This document shows positions 1 through 8,357 of a DNA stretch of 20,367 bases, one piece after another. The notes beneath the pieces were generated by a model. It was not told the origin of the DNA, ran no database searches, and saw only the letters and a list, made by a program, of their open reading frames with translations. Every line of letters begins with the position of its first letter. Positions within the stretch are counted from its first letter, which is position 1. The stretch is from NCBI GenBank assembly GCA_001275005.1, contig JWZX01002857.1, positions 1-20,367 on the forward strand. Reading direction: 5' to 3'. The position numbers and the translations under genes are program-made. This DNA comes from Chrysochromulina tobinii. Its lineage: Eukaryota > Haptophyta > Prymnesiales > Chrysochromulinaceae.

Positions 1-176
1 CGAGGACCCCTCTTGGGTCGCAGCAAGACGGACGCACAAATTCCCAGATTCCAAGTTTCCGAGTCTAATACCTAGGGCTTGCCAACGACGAACGAGCAGG
101 GTAGGGACTCTAGGGAGCACAGATTCCAGGATACAGAGCGCAGTTTCTATTTCCGCTCCTGTACTCTGACATAACC

Positions 177-231
177 GATACATGCGGGATACATGCGGAA
201 TACATGCGGGATATATGCGGGACACGTATCA
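177..231. repeat. 11-bp tandem repeat (GATACATGCGG)
   Basis: Five consecutive 11-bp units start at 177, 188, 199, 210 and 221. The first two are identical and the others carry one or a few changes. The unit contains the GATACAT word that is scattered, in both orientations, over the next 350 bp. Confidence 0.9.
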
Positions 232-365
232 CTCGGGGGTTTGGGGGTATCCAAGCGCGGTCGCAAGTAGGGCTCGATATACGTATCTTGATGTGTATCT
301 CTTGTATCCCATATGTATCTGACATGTATCGTGATTGTTTCTTGTGTGTCATGTATCTGAGGGTT

Positions 366-393
366 AAGATACATTTTATCTTAAATGTATCTT
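366..393. repeat. Perfect inverted repeat, 11-bp arms
   Basis: AAGATACATTT at 366-376 is the exact reverse complement of AAATGTATCTT at 383-393, with a 6-nt loop. It sits inside the GATACAT/ATGTATC field and could form a hairpin in single-stranded DNA or RNA. Confidence 0.85.
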
Positions 394-478
394 AATTGTA
401 TCTTAAATGTATCGTAAAGAAGGATACATACATATCCATAGGTAAGACATCAAATGATGGGCAAAGTGACAGATACAA

Positions 479-571
479 ATGTATCTTGATGTATCTCGAT
501 GTATCTTGATGTATATGAACGGGACACATCAAGATACAATCCAGATACATGCAGGATACATCAAGATACAT
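479..571. repeat. Inverted repeat, 16-bp arms, in GATACAT field
   Basis: ATGTATCTTGATGTAT occurs at 479-494 and again at 499-514. Its exact reverse complement, ATACATCAAGATACAT, lies at 556-571. The arms therefore flank a spacer of about 41 nt. The field is AT-rich compared with the rest of the window. Confidence 0.85.
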
Positions 572-1319
572 CAGGATACGTATCCGATAGGACCCCCCCC
601 CAAATAAGGATAGGAAACCCCCCGTCACCCAAGATCTCGGCCGTAGACGTACTATGTTCTGAGCCAGATATGGAAGTGCCCTACACGACGCACCAGCACT
701 CTCCAGTGTGAGGTCTGGTCGGTCGGGGTCAGAGGGAGGGATAAGATATGAAGTTGATGTCCGAGGTCGGGGTCGGGTCTGAGACGTCATCAGGAAATCG
801 AGAGTCGTTTCCGATCCCGACCGCGTGGAGACCTCGAAGGTCAACCCCACCCCGATCCCTAGGCGACCCCACCCGGCCCGCCGAGGCGAAGACTGAGAGT
901 CGTTGGCGCACACTGGAGAGTCAGACACTGAAAGGGCGGGAACGGTCCGTCGGAGTTTCGTCACTGACCTCCCAGGGTTTCGTCATCTCCTTATTAGGGT
1001 TCCCAATGTTTCGTCATATAAGGAAATCTCGGGGAATAAAAACTCTATATTCATAGCGGTGTTGACGGCCGCGTCACGGCGTGAAGCGGTGCGCGCCGGT
1101 GTTCGTCCTCAGCGTCTGCGCCCGGCCGGTGCGTCCCCCGGTGTCCGGCTCCGGCGGCTGAGTGACGTGTCCTTCATCGCAATGCCTTCATACAGCTCTC
1201 AGCTGCCCGGTTTGCGGTTACCTGGTTACCCGGTTGCCCGGTTTCTAGAGATTACAATGAGAAATGCTGGATGGCGTGCGAGAAAGAGAAACGAAACCTA
1301 CACGCGACGCAGCGTTCGC

Positions 1320-2457
1320 TCAACTACCACAAGAACTACGCTCCCGCTCGACGGCTCGTCGGTCTGCGATCTGCTTCGCCTCCGCGAGAAGTTGCTTCTT
1401 GAGGTCCTTGAACCCGGGCGACGCGCGCAAGCTCACATCTGCCACTTGGAGGAGCGAGTACAACTCATCCACACGCCCAGCCTCAACGGCCACCCGGAAT
1501 TGTGCGGGAACCTGAACAAAGAGAGACCAGAGAGGATGTCAACCAGTGGTCATCAGTGCTCATCAGTGCTCATCAGTGCTCATCAGTGCTCATCAGTGCT
1601 CATCAGTGCTCATCAGTGCTCATCAGTGTCCATCAGATTTGGAGCCGATCGGAGGCGATCAGAGGCTGAGGCACCTCGAGCGGTTTTGCGAGCTCATCGG
1701 CGCTCTTGAAGCCGCTTGGCAGTTTGGGCGCCACGTCGGGCGCGCTGCGCGTGGAGACCATGGACGCATCGGCTGCAGCCGTCGCTTCGGCGTCGTGTCG
1801 GGCACACTCCTCGCGGGCGAGCTTCGCACGCGTCGCCGCGATCTGCTGCGCGAGAGTCGGCTTGAACGGCAGGTCAGGCTCCGCCAGGTCCGCTGCCGTC
1901 TCCGCGCCGTGTGCCGCCGCCGCCACGGCCTGCGCTGCTGCCTTTTCCTCAGCTTCCAAAAAAGCAGCGACCTCCGCCTCCGACTCCAACTCCGCTTGGC
2001 GCCTCGCCTCCTCTTCGGCACGCAGCTCCGCCTCTAGCTCGGCCCGCTCCGCCGCCTCACGCGCCTCCTTGGCTCGCACTCGTCGTTCGCGCGCCTCCTC
2101 GGGCGTCTCCTCGGGCAAGCTCGCGCTGACAGCCTTGGCGCGCGTCGCCGCAATCTGCTCTGCCAACGACAGCGGTCTTGGTGGAGGCGGCGGCGGTAGT
2201 GTTGGTGCCAGCGTGCAAGTTTCAGCCAAATCGCCAGCTGTTGCGGTATTGCCACCACCGGCCACTTTGGCACGCGTCGCCGCAATCTGCTCTGCCAAGG
2301 TCAGGGGTCTTGTTGGAGCAGCGGCTGCCAGCTGTGCGTCGATCTGGACTTTGGCGCGCGTCGCAGCGATCTGCGCTCTCAGATCAGGAGCCGCGGTAGG
2401 CTCATGTGGTGCTGGCATCCACTCTTCCACGCCAGCCGATGAAGTGACCCACGGCAT
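1320..2457 (-). CDS. Ala/Glu-rich protein with four WH2-like repeats, two exons
   Basis: Exon 1 runs 2457-1675 and exon 2 runs 1511-1320. The intron 1674-1512 is GT-AG and in phase 0, giving 324 residues. The first ATG (MPWVTSSAGVEEW) is used. The motif L(A/R)(E/Q)QIAATRAK occurs four times, at about residues 25-36, 53-64, 97-108 and 201-212. A six-proline run lies before the third copy, and a strongly charged, probably coiled-coil Ala/Glu/Arg stretch (about 115-175) lies before the fourth. The repeat resembles the short actin-binding WH2 motif (hydrophobic-x-x-I-x-x-G/A-x-x-L/K-K), and poly-proline next to such motifs is typical of actin nucleation factors, so a cytoskeletal role is possible. 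The resemblance is weak and unproven. Exon 2 (VPAQFRVAVEAGRVDEL and onward) looks like a helical C-terminus and has no recognised family. The exon structure is convincing; the function is not. Confidence 0.7.
1512..1674 (-). repeat. Intron filled by a 10-bp tandem array
   Basis: Seven perfect copies of the decamer CATCAGTGCT (plus strand) occupy 1551-1620, with degenerate copies on each side. On the transcribed strand the unit is AGCACTGATG, so every unit contains CTGAT, which fits the YTNAY branch-point consensus. The donor is GAG|GTGCCT and the acceptor is TTTGTTCAG|GTT. A pyrimidine-rich stretch precedes the acceptor. Confidence 0.85.
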
Positions 2458-2697
2458 GACGACGGAGAGACAAATGAGACAAATGAGACATCGGAGAGCG
2501 GCGCGTGAAGTTCAGCATGGCTGTGAACGTCGTGTTGGTGTGTTAGAAAGAACGTCGTGGGTCTTCAATTTATGAGCAAGAACACTCATAAAATGTCGTG
2601 AGAGGCACAACGCGAACACGCCAGCGACTCCAAGCAGCCTTTGCCGTTCAAGTTGGCCGTCTCGCGTTTGCGGCAGCACACTGTCGAGAGCATTCGA
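2458..2697. other. Spacer between two minus-strand genes
   Basis: About 240 bp between the stop of the upstream gene (2698) and the ATG at 2457. It probably holds the promoter and 5' UTR of the downstream gene. A short repeat, GACAAATGA twice, lies at about 2470-2490. No convincing TATA element was seen. Confidence 0.4.
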
Positions 2698-3237
2698 TCA
2701 GTGGGCCATGGACTTGAGTGAAGATTTGAGTGAGGATACCAGCGCCTCCTCACCCTTCGTCGCCAAAGTGACCGCTGGGTCCGTCTGCGTGAGTCCATCC
2801 CAGATTTTGCTGCCGTCAAACAAGGTCTTGGGGCCGGCACCAGGCGCGGAACCCCCAAGAGGTGGCAGCTTCTTCTTGCTGGATGCCGCCTCGTGCTGCC
2901 TGTCCAGCAGCCGGACGTAAGCCGCCGGGTCAGGTCGGCAAAAGTACTCTCCCGCCATGATTTGGCTCACACTGAGCGAGCGCTCTGGCCGCACGAGGCA
3001 CGCGTCCGACCGGGGCCGCATTGGAACCTGCGCACTGGGTCGCGGCTCCTGCGTGTACGAGCCACCTCGCTGGCGGACGAGCGAGATCTCGTATCCATAC
3101 GTGGTGAATTTAGTCTGGTTGCGCCGCGGCGGCCCTCGCGCCCAGTAGTCGGGAGGCGGCCAGCGCATGACTGGCGGCAGCGTCATGGATTGGTGGGGCG
3201 AGGGGCGAGGAGCGAGGCCCTTGGTGGTCCGCGACAT
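2698..3237 (-). CDS. Conserved-looking protein of unknown function (179 aa)
   Basis: A single open frame of 179 residues from ATG (MSRTTKGLAPRPS) to TGA. It is basic and proline-rich at the N-terminus (RWPPPDYWARGPPRR). A middle part, KFTTYGYEISLVRQRGG, has a more ordered composition. A stretch near residues 90-112 (LSVSQIMAGEYFCRPDPAAY) could be helical, and the C-terminus is a serine/lysine-rich tail. There is no signal peptide, no membrane segment and no motif I can assign. The size and Tyr/Pro/Arg-rich composition recall small axoneme or microtubule-associated proteins, but that is only an impression. It is divergent from the SulP gene across a spacer of about 420 bp. Additional exons cannot be excluded. 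Confidence 0.55.
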   Translation of the reverse strand: MSRTTKGLAPRPSPHQSMTLPPVMRWPPPDYWARGPPRRNQTKFTTYGYEISLVRQRGGSYTQEPRPSAQVPMRPRSDACLVRPERSLSVSQIMAGEYFCRPDPAAYVRLLDRQHEAASSKKKLPPLGGSAPGAGPKTLFDGSKIWDGLTQTDPAVTLATKGEEALVSSLKSSLKSMAH

Positions 3238-3656
3238 GTCGAGCGGCGCTCGGGATAGGACCTGTGTGGAGGGGGCCTTGCTGAGCGCCCTCCAGGGCTA
3301 CGGTCGGCCCGAGCGTCTCGTGCAAAAAACGACGAGCAAAAGTGCCAGGACAACGCGTTCGAATTCACACGACACTCGAGACTATCGACCTGGCAGATGA
3401 GACGTCTGACGAGGCCCATGAAACGTGACCCGAAGCGGCCTCATCCCTCACACATGCAAGAATACAACGCGTCAAGACGCCAGCTGGCAGCTGCTCACTC
3501 TCCGGCGGGCGACGGAGGACCCCCAGACGGGGATGTTGCTGGGGTTTCTATCTGTTCCGTGATGTCGCACTTCGAGAGCCAAGTAGACTATTCCGTTGGA
3601 GGTCATACGGAGATTTCTGCATCTCCTCTCCTGCACCCCCCACCTTCATCGGCAAA
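3238..3656. promoter_or_regulatory. Divergent promoter region
   Basis: The 419 bp between the start of a minus-strand gene (3237) and the SulP start codon (3657) must carry both promoters and 5' UTRs. The context around the SulP start, CAAAATGGC, is a good eukaryotic start context. I saw no clear TATA box, and no open frame here is credible as a gene. A non-coding first exon or a short N-terminal exon of SulP could be hidden here. Confidence 0.4.
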
Positions 3657-6632
3657 ATGGCAAGTTTCGCCCGTCTATTGCAGGAGGCCGTGCAAACGGC
3701 GGTGACTGACATACCCGGCTCCATTGTCAGCGCTGCTGTCGTCCTCGTGATTAACATTACTTGCGCCGGCATCATCTTCCCTGGAAGCCAGTTTGCAGAT
3801 GGAGTAGTGATATGCCTTATGACCTCGGCCGCTGGAACAGCACTCAGTATACCGATCGGAAAAGACCGTCCGCTAAAGTATCTGATGGTGAGCGACACGT
3901 TCATGGCATCGCTCTTCACTGTGGCGTCGAGTAGCATCAGAGCCGGCACACCAAACTACTTTGGCACGCTGGTGGCCACAATGATGTTCAGCAGTCTCAT
4001 CAACGCGCTGTGCTACATCGGTCTCGGCGTTGCCAAAGTGGGCAAGCTTGTCGAGCTCATGCCGTCGCCCGTCATTTCCGGGTACCTCGTCTCCATGGGA
4101 TTCGCTCAGCTATCCTCCGCGGCTAAACTGATTTCCGGGGTCCCTCTGACCGACCCAGCGAGTCTGGCTCATTCGCCGTTGCTACCCTCCTTCTTAGTGG
4201 CACTCGGGCTCGGCAGCACCGTCTATGTTCTGCAGCGCAAAACCACGGGGCTCGTCAACGTGTTGGTCATGCCCACCTTCCTTGGCTTAAGCATCACCAC
4301 ATTTGCTGTCCTCCGCCTGCTGCTGCCCGCCGCTGCACTCTCGGGCGCCTCCTTCGAGGTCCCCGCCTCAGTCGACCTGCTCAAGACGATCGAGCGGCTC
4401 GACCTCTCCAATATCGATTGGAAGTTGGCCTTCACAAGTGCTGTGCCCATCTCGGTCACATCCATGGTGCCAAATACCTTTGGACGGCTCCTCACCTACA
4501 GCTCGCTTGAGTCGAGGTGTGACGTACAGCTCGATTACAACGTGGAGCTGATCGCGAGCGGCGTGATGAACCTGGCGGCCGTACCCGCCGCGATGACTCC
4601 TGCGGTCAGCTTCTCGGGCATGCTTCTGAGCCATATGCTCGGCGCACGAGGCCGACTGCCGCAAGTCGTGGGCATACTGACGAGCGGCTACTTACTCTTC
4701 ATTGGGATGGGGTTGGTCGAGGCACTTCCAAAGATGATGTCCGCTTCGCTCCTGGTCACGCTCGGCTGCAGCTTCCTAGTCAGTGAGCTCACGGACGCGA
4801 TCCAGTGCTTGAAGAAGCAAGAATTCGCTCTGGTGCTAGTGCACCTGGCGGTGACCATCTACTTTGGCATGCTCTACGCCGTGCTGAGTGGGCTCCTCTT
4901 CTCCATGCTCATCTTCATAGTCGACTATGTGAGCCACTCCGGGGTGGTCCAGTCGGCCACGTCAGAACTGAAGCGCTCCACCGTGGTACGCACCAACGAA
5001 GAGTGGGACTTCCTCGCGGAACACGGGGCCTCGACCCTCATCATTCACTTGCAAGGGATGGCCTTCTTCGGCTCAGCGAGCCAGGTGACAGATGGCAATC
5101 GCGCTCATTGTCTGATGAGTGCCTCCCCAATGGCATGCTGAGGCATGCTGAGTGCCTCCCTAATGGCATGCTGAGTGCCTCCCCAATTGCATGATGAGTG
5201 CCTCCCCAATTGCGTGCAGGTGATCGATGTCATGCGCGCTCATCGTCTCGCACTGACGAGCGAAGGGCGGGAGCTTCGGAACATCATCATCGACTGTGAG
5301 CTGTGCCCTATGATCGACACGTCCGCCGTCTCTGCTCTCTTCCTCGCCAGGCGTATCTGCAAGGAAGCAAGGCTCATCTTCACGGCGGCGAATCCCGAGG
5401 TCCGATCGATGATCGAGAAGCGTCGAATCGACTTTCTTTATTTCGAGACGCTGGACGACGCGCTTGAGGCATGTGAAACCGACCTTCTCAAGCTCTATGC
5501 TATCACCCGAGCTCTCTTTCAACGGACAGGCTCTATGTCTGCGATTGAGCGTAGTCCTTCCGCGTCTTCGAACATCTTCGGCCTCTTCCGCCAAATGTCT
5601 CTCAAGCGTACAGGCACCAACTCCCTCTTTCAAGCCCCCGGGGCAGCGGCCAAGGTAGGTCTCGAATCCAAATCGGACCTCACCGAGCCCATGATCATCG
5701 GAAGAAAAGCTTCTGGTGACCGATGGCACAAAGCCGTCCACCTCCACCGCATAAAGAGTGAAGATCTGGTCGGCTCTTCGACGGCCGATAGGGTCGGAGG
5801 CATCGCTGTTTATCCTGCTGAGGAGTGCAAGGCGCACGCGCTCGCAAACCCTGAAGGGCATCGGCGCCTCATCGAGCGCTTCGTGCAGGGGGTGGAGGCG
5901 GTAATTAGCCTCTGATGGCCAATGATGACCTCTGATTGCCACTGGATGCCTCCCTCATCGAGCGCTTCGTGCACGGGATGAAGGCGGCAAATGGGATCCG
6001 AGACCTCTGATTAGCCTCTGATCGCCACTCTGACGACCTCTGCTGGCCACTTGCTTGCCACTGATTGCCTCCCTCATCAGGTACACGGCATCCGAGAGCT
6101 CTCCCCCATCATAGATTACTGTGACGTGGTCGTCTGCATGCCCGATTCTGTTATCTATGACGAGTCCGACACCCTCCGCGCTGGCCCATCGGCGGTCGCG
6201 CAGGGCGACCAGTACCTCTATTTCCTCGACAAGGGCTCGGTGACCGTCTCGCTGGCCGTGGACACCACCTCTGATGCTGCGTCCAAGCACAGGATAGGCA
6301 AAGTCGGGCCTGGTGCTGTACTCTCTCTGCGCTCTTTTATGATGAGTGGGGGGACTCCGGGGTCGCATTCTCCGCTCCCGACGATGGCGGTCGCGGATAC
6401 TGAGTGCCAGCTGCTTCGGCTGAGAGCAGACAGGTACGCAAGTATCGAGAAGGCTGATCCAGCGTTGGCCTGCAGACTCATCCGCTTGCTGCTGCAGGTC
6501 ACCCAAGCACGCTTGGCTGAGGCCGAACAGATTGCAATCTCGTCCCGGTCTCGGCGCAATCTCGTCGAGAAGATCCCCCGTCAGACATCGCCGTCAGACA
6601 TCGCGACGTATGCTCCCCCGAAGTTGCCCTGA
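3657..6632 (+). CDS. SulP-family anion/solute transporter with STAS and cyclic-nucleotide-binding-like domain
   Basis: Three exons, 3657-5084, 5220-5900 and 6081-6632, joined in phase 0, give 886 residues. Residues 1 to about 430 form the multi-spanning SulP core, beginning with DIPGSIVSAAVVLVINI...IIFP and passing through LMPSPVISGYLVSMGFAQL. A STAS domain follows at about 455-565. It is rebuilt only by splicing: HLQGMAFFGSASQ joins VIDVMRAH, followed by the hallmark IIIDCELCPMIDTSAVSAL. After a Ser-rich linker, exon 3 carries a cNMP-binding-like beta roll (about 704-860), seen as YLYFLDKGSVTVSL, KVGPGAVLSLRSF and TECQLLRLRADRY. The usual phosphate-binding cassette (GE...ALL...RxA) is not recognisable, so ligand binding may be lost. 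This order resembles the fungal vacuolar SulP branch typified by yeast Vsb1/Ygr125w more than plasma-membrane sulfate carriers. The substrate cannot be read from sequence. The N-terminus starts only about 18 residues before the first membrane segment. Confidence 0.88.
5085..5219 (+). repeat. SulP intron 1: begins with a diverged copy of exon 2, then tandem repeats
   Basis: The 135-nt GT-AG intron (CAG|GTGACA ... GTGCAG|GTGATC) opens with about 29 nt that match the first 29 nt of exon 2 at 23 positions; both share CGCGCTCAT at the same offset. The rest is built of imperfect units of about 23-25 bp around TGAGTGCCTCCCCAAT, repeated four times. It lies inside the STAS coding sequence and splices in phase 0. 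Confidence 0.85.
5901..6080 (+). repeat. SulP intron 2: CTGATTGCC repeats and an 86-bp duplication of the exon 2 end
   Basis: The 180-nt intron runs from GCG|GTAATT to CCCTCATCAG|GTACAC. It contains many TCTGATTGCC/CTGATGG units. From about 5953 it carries a second copy, offset by 86 bp, of the last part of exon 2 (CCTCATCGAGCGCTTCGTGC starts at 5867 and again at 5953) together with the adjoining intron start. The copy has drifted and contains a TGA, so it is probably not an exon. Confidence 0.8.
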
Positions 6633-7412
6633 GTCGATGTGAGTTTTCCCGCTTCTTCGTCAATGTTAATTTTTTTGTCAATGTGTGAGTGACGTGTATT
6701 TGTCCTGTGTGGAGGCGTCCGCCTCTCCGGGGCTCGGCTGGCGGTCAGCCGGTGTGCGCGCTCGGGCTAGCGGGCTAGCGGCCAAGCGAGTGTAACTAAG
6801 CGCGCGCGGATACTCAGGCATGTCCGGCGCGACCCTCAGCGGGAACCGAAAGTGCAAAGTCCGGTCCGAAACACTGCCTCACGTCGTCACTGGCGGGCGC
6901 CGCGACCGCCGACCCCCTACGCCCCCACACAAATAGAAATACCCGGCCTTCTACGTTGTACTTTCCTTACCGCGGCCGCGGACTGACCGGGCGTCAAATC
7001 GAATTTTAGTACGGTACGGTAGTCGAGCCTATCGGATTAGCATTAGGGCCGGGGTGTCCGACACACAAGACACATCCACGACGTACCTTACACGATACGA
7101 CACCGACACCGCTCCCCCCGCCGCCTCCCGCACCAGGCTTTGGTAGATACATCCCCGCGTTGATCCCCGCGCGTCTCGACGCAGGTCGGCCTCACAGGCT
7201 CTTCGACGCACACATCATCCCCCACCCGCACGGCATGTTGATCAAGTCGATCAAGTCGATCACAACACCCCTGCACCCGCCAGCCTACCAACGGCCTGCC
7301 CCTCCGCCACTCCAGCCCCACACCGCGGCGGCCGCGGTATCGGCCACAGGTATCGGCCTCTGTGTCCCTCGGCGGCATCTTGCCACCCTGCTGCCGAGGC
7401 GCTGACCCCCTT
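6633..7412. other. 780-bp spacer between convergent genes
   Basis: It lies between the 3' end of the SulP gene and the 3' end of the Hint-protein gene, so it should hold two 3' UTRs. No open frame resembles a protein family. Short direct repeats are present: GATCAAGTC at about 7241-7258, and GCTAGCGG at about 6766-6781. A T-run at about 6669-6675 lies shortly after the SulP stop. Nothing else was recognised. Confidence 0.5.
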
Positions 7413-8357
7413 TCAGGCGATGTACTTGCGATGGGCGCCGAGGAAGGCGTCGCGGAAGGTGGCGGTGAGCCCGACCGCCTCGAGCAGCGGCAGCCCGTAG
7501 GAGGCGAGGCGCACATTGTGCAGCTCGTCGAAGGACGTCGCCACGCCGTTCACGATCGGCATCGTGCCGTGCGAGAGCACCGGCGAGTGCAGGCCCGGCT
7601 TGGTCGCCGTGCCGATCTCCTTCACCTGCGTGGCGCTCACGGCAGCGCTCGATGAGACCGCCTCATAGACGGTCTCGCCGACGGCGATGTCCTTGGCCTG
7701 CTTGAGGTCGGCGCAGCACGCGGCGCCGACGGGCACGTGGTGCGTGGGCGTCAGCGTCAGGCTCCGGCCAGACGCCGTCGTGAGCACCACGAAGGTCGTG
7801 CCCTGCACGTCCGCATCGGCGAGCGAGAGGAGCGAGACGGTGTCGGTGGTGAGGGTGCCGTCGGCGCTGGCGGCGATGATGGCGTCGCCCGCACGGAGCG
7901 CGCTGAGGGGGCGCGGCGTGCCATCGGCCATCGTGATGAGCGCCTCGCTCGGGAAGCACGGGGCTTTGGACAGTTTGCAGGTCTTGAGGGCGCTGATTTG
8001 AGCGATCATGCTTGCCAAATAGATGTCAAGTCCCGTGATGTTAACTCCCGTGATGTTAACTTGCGTGAGCACCGTGACTTGCACGTCGACATAGAAGGCA
8101 AGAAAAGCCGAAAACTCCGTATCGGTGCACGTCTTGGCACATTGCCCGAATTGAGGGGTGATATAGCTTTCGCACGTGAATTGAGGAATGCCTCCGCCAC
8201 TGGGTGGCAGCGGCGACAGCGGAGGCGCAGTGAAGCATGTGCTCAAGCAAGTGGGGGGGACGTAACCCGCGGGAACTTGAAGACGCCGAGGGAGCGCCAC
8301 CTCGCCAAAAGGCGTGGGAGACGCCGGGGCGCCGACGAGAAGAAGAAGTGCGAGCAT
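7413..8357 (-). CDS. Secreted protein with Hedgehog-type Hint (autoprocessing) domain
   Basis: A single exon of 314 residues starting MLALLLLVGAPAS, a short hydrophobic signal peptide with likely cleavage near residue 12. A Cys-containing N-terminal region follows (about 30-130; Cys 37, 41, 62, 73, 77, 127) with a small VNITG repeat. A Hint domain occupies about 134-277: the catalytic-type cysteine in PCFPSEALITMADG (Cys134), RAGDAIIAA, then TLTPTHHVPVG with the Thr203-x-x-His206 pair, and HGTMPIVNGVATSF near the end, matching the HG(T/N)..V(N/D)GV.AS end of Hedgehog Hint domains. The family cleaves the bond before its cysteine through a thioester; in animals sterol then releases the N-terminal part. 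Key residues are present, so self-cleavage at Pro133-Cys134 is plausible, but the acceptor nucleophile is unknown. The upstream domain is not a Hedgehog signalling domain. Confidence 0.85.
   Translation of the reverse strand: MLALLLLVGAPASPTPFGEVALPRRLQVPAGYVPPTCLSTCFTAPPLSPLPPSGGGIPQFTCESYITPQFGQCAKTCTDTEFSAFLAFYVDVQVTVLTQVNITGVNITGLDIYLASMIAQISALKTCKLSKAPCFPSEALITMADGTPRPLSALRAGDAIIAASADGTLTTDTVSLLSLADADVQGTTFVVLTTASGRSLTLTPTHHVPVGAACCADLKQAKDIAVGETVYEAVSSSAAVSATQVKEIGTATKPGLHSPVLSHGTMPIVNGVATSFDELHNVRLASYGLPLLEAVGLTATFRDAFLGAHRKYIA
8031..8060. repeat. 15-bp direct repeat inside the Hint gene
   Basis: TCCCGTGATGTTAAC occurs twice in a row, at 8031-8045 and 8046-8060. On the coding (minus) strand it gives two VNITG pentapeptides in front of the Hint domain. 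The reading frame is kept, so it is a small in-frame expansion. Confidence 0.9.

Larger units (their letters stand above)
1..1319. other. 1.3 kb with no convincing gene
   Basis: No reading frame here resembles a protein family, and the open frames are low-complexity shadows of repeats. The left half (about 177-580) is a field of GATACAT/ATGTATC words, listed separately. The part from 700 to 1250 is GC-rich and holds short local repeats: TTTCGTCA three times between 957 and 1016, and variants of GGTTACCCGG between 1206 and 1240. The last part is probably the 3' flank of the minus-strand gene that ends at 1320. Confidence 0.6.

Noticed and set aside
392-964. Open minus-strand frame of 190 codons
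   Set aside because: It runs through the GATACAT repeats and GC-rich spacer, giving repeated YLD/MYL-type peptides with no family resemblance.
1551-1620. Regular repeats that could suggest a CRISPR array
   Set aside because: The units are 10 bp and directly adjacent without spacers, and they lie in a spliceosomal intron of a eukaryotic gene.
1706-2575. Open plus-strand frame of 289 codons rich in Ala and Ser
   Set aside because: It is the antisense shadow of the minus-strand repeat protein, whose frame has splice sites and a coherent repeat structure.
4805-5194. Open plus-strand frame overlapping the SulP exon 1 end
   Set aside because: It is out of frame with the transporter and its peptide is not conserved; the STAS domain is rebuilt precisely by the 5084/5220 junction.
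7088-7655. Several open frames on both strands near the Hint gene 3' end
   Set aside because: They are GC-rich shadows; only the 7413-8357 minus frame shows a signal peptide and Hint motifs.
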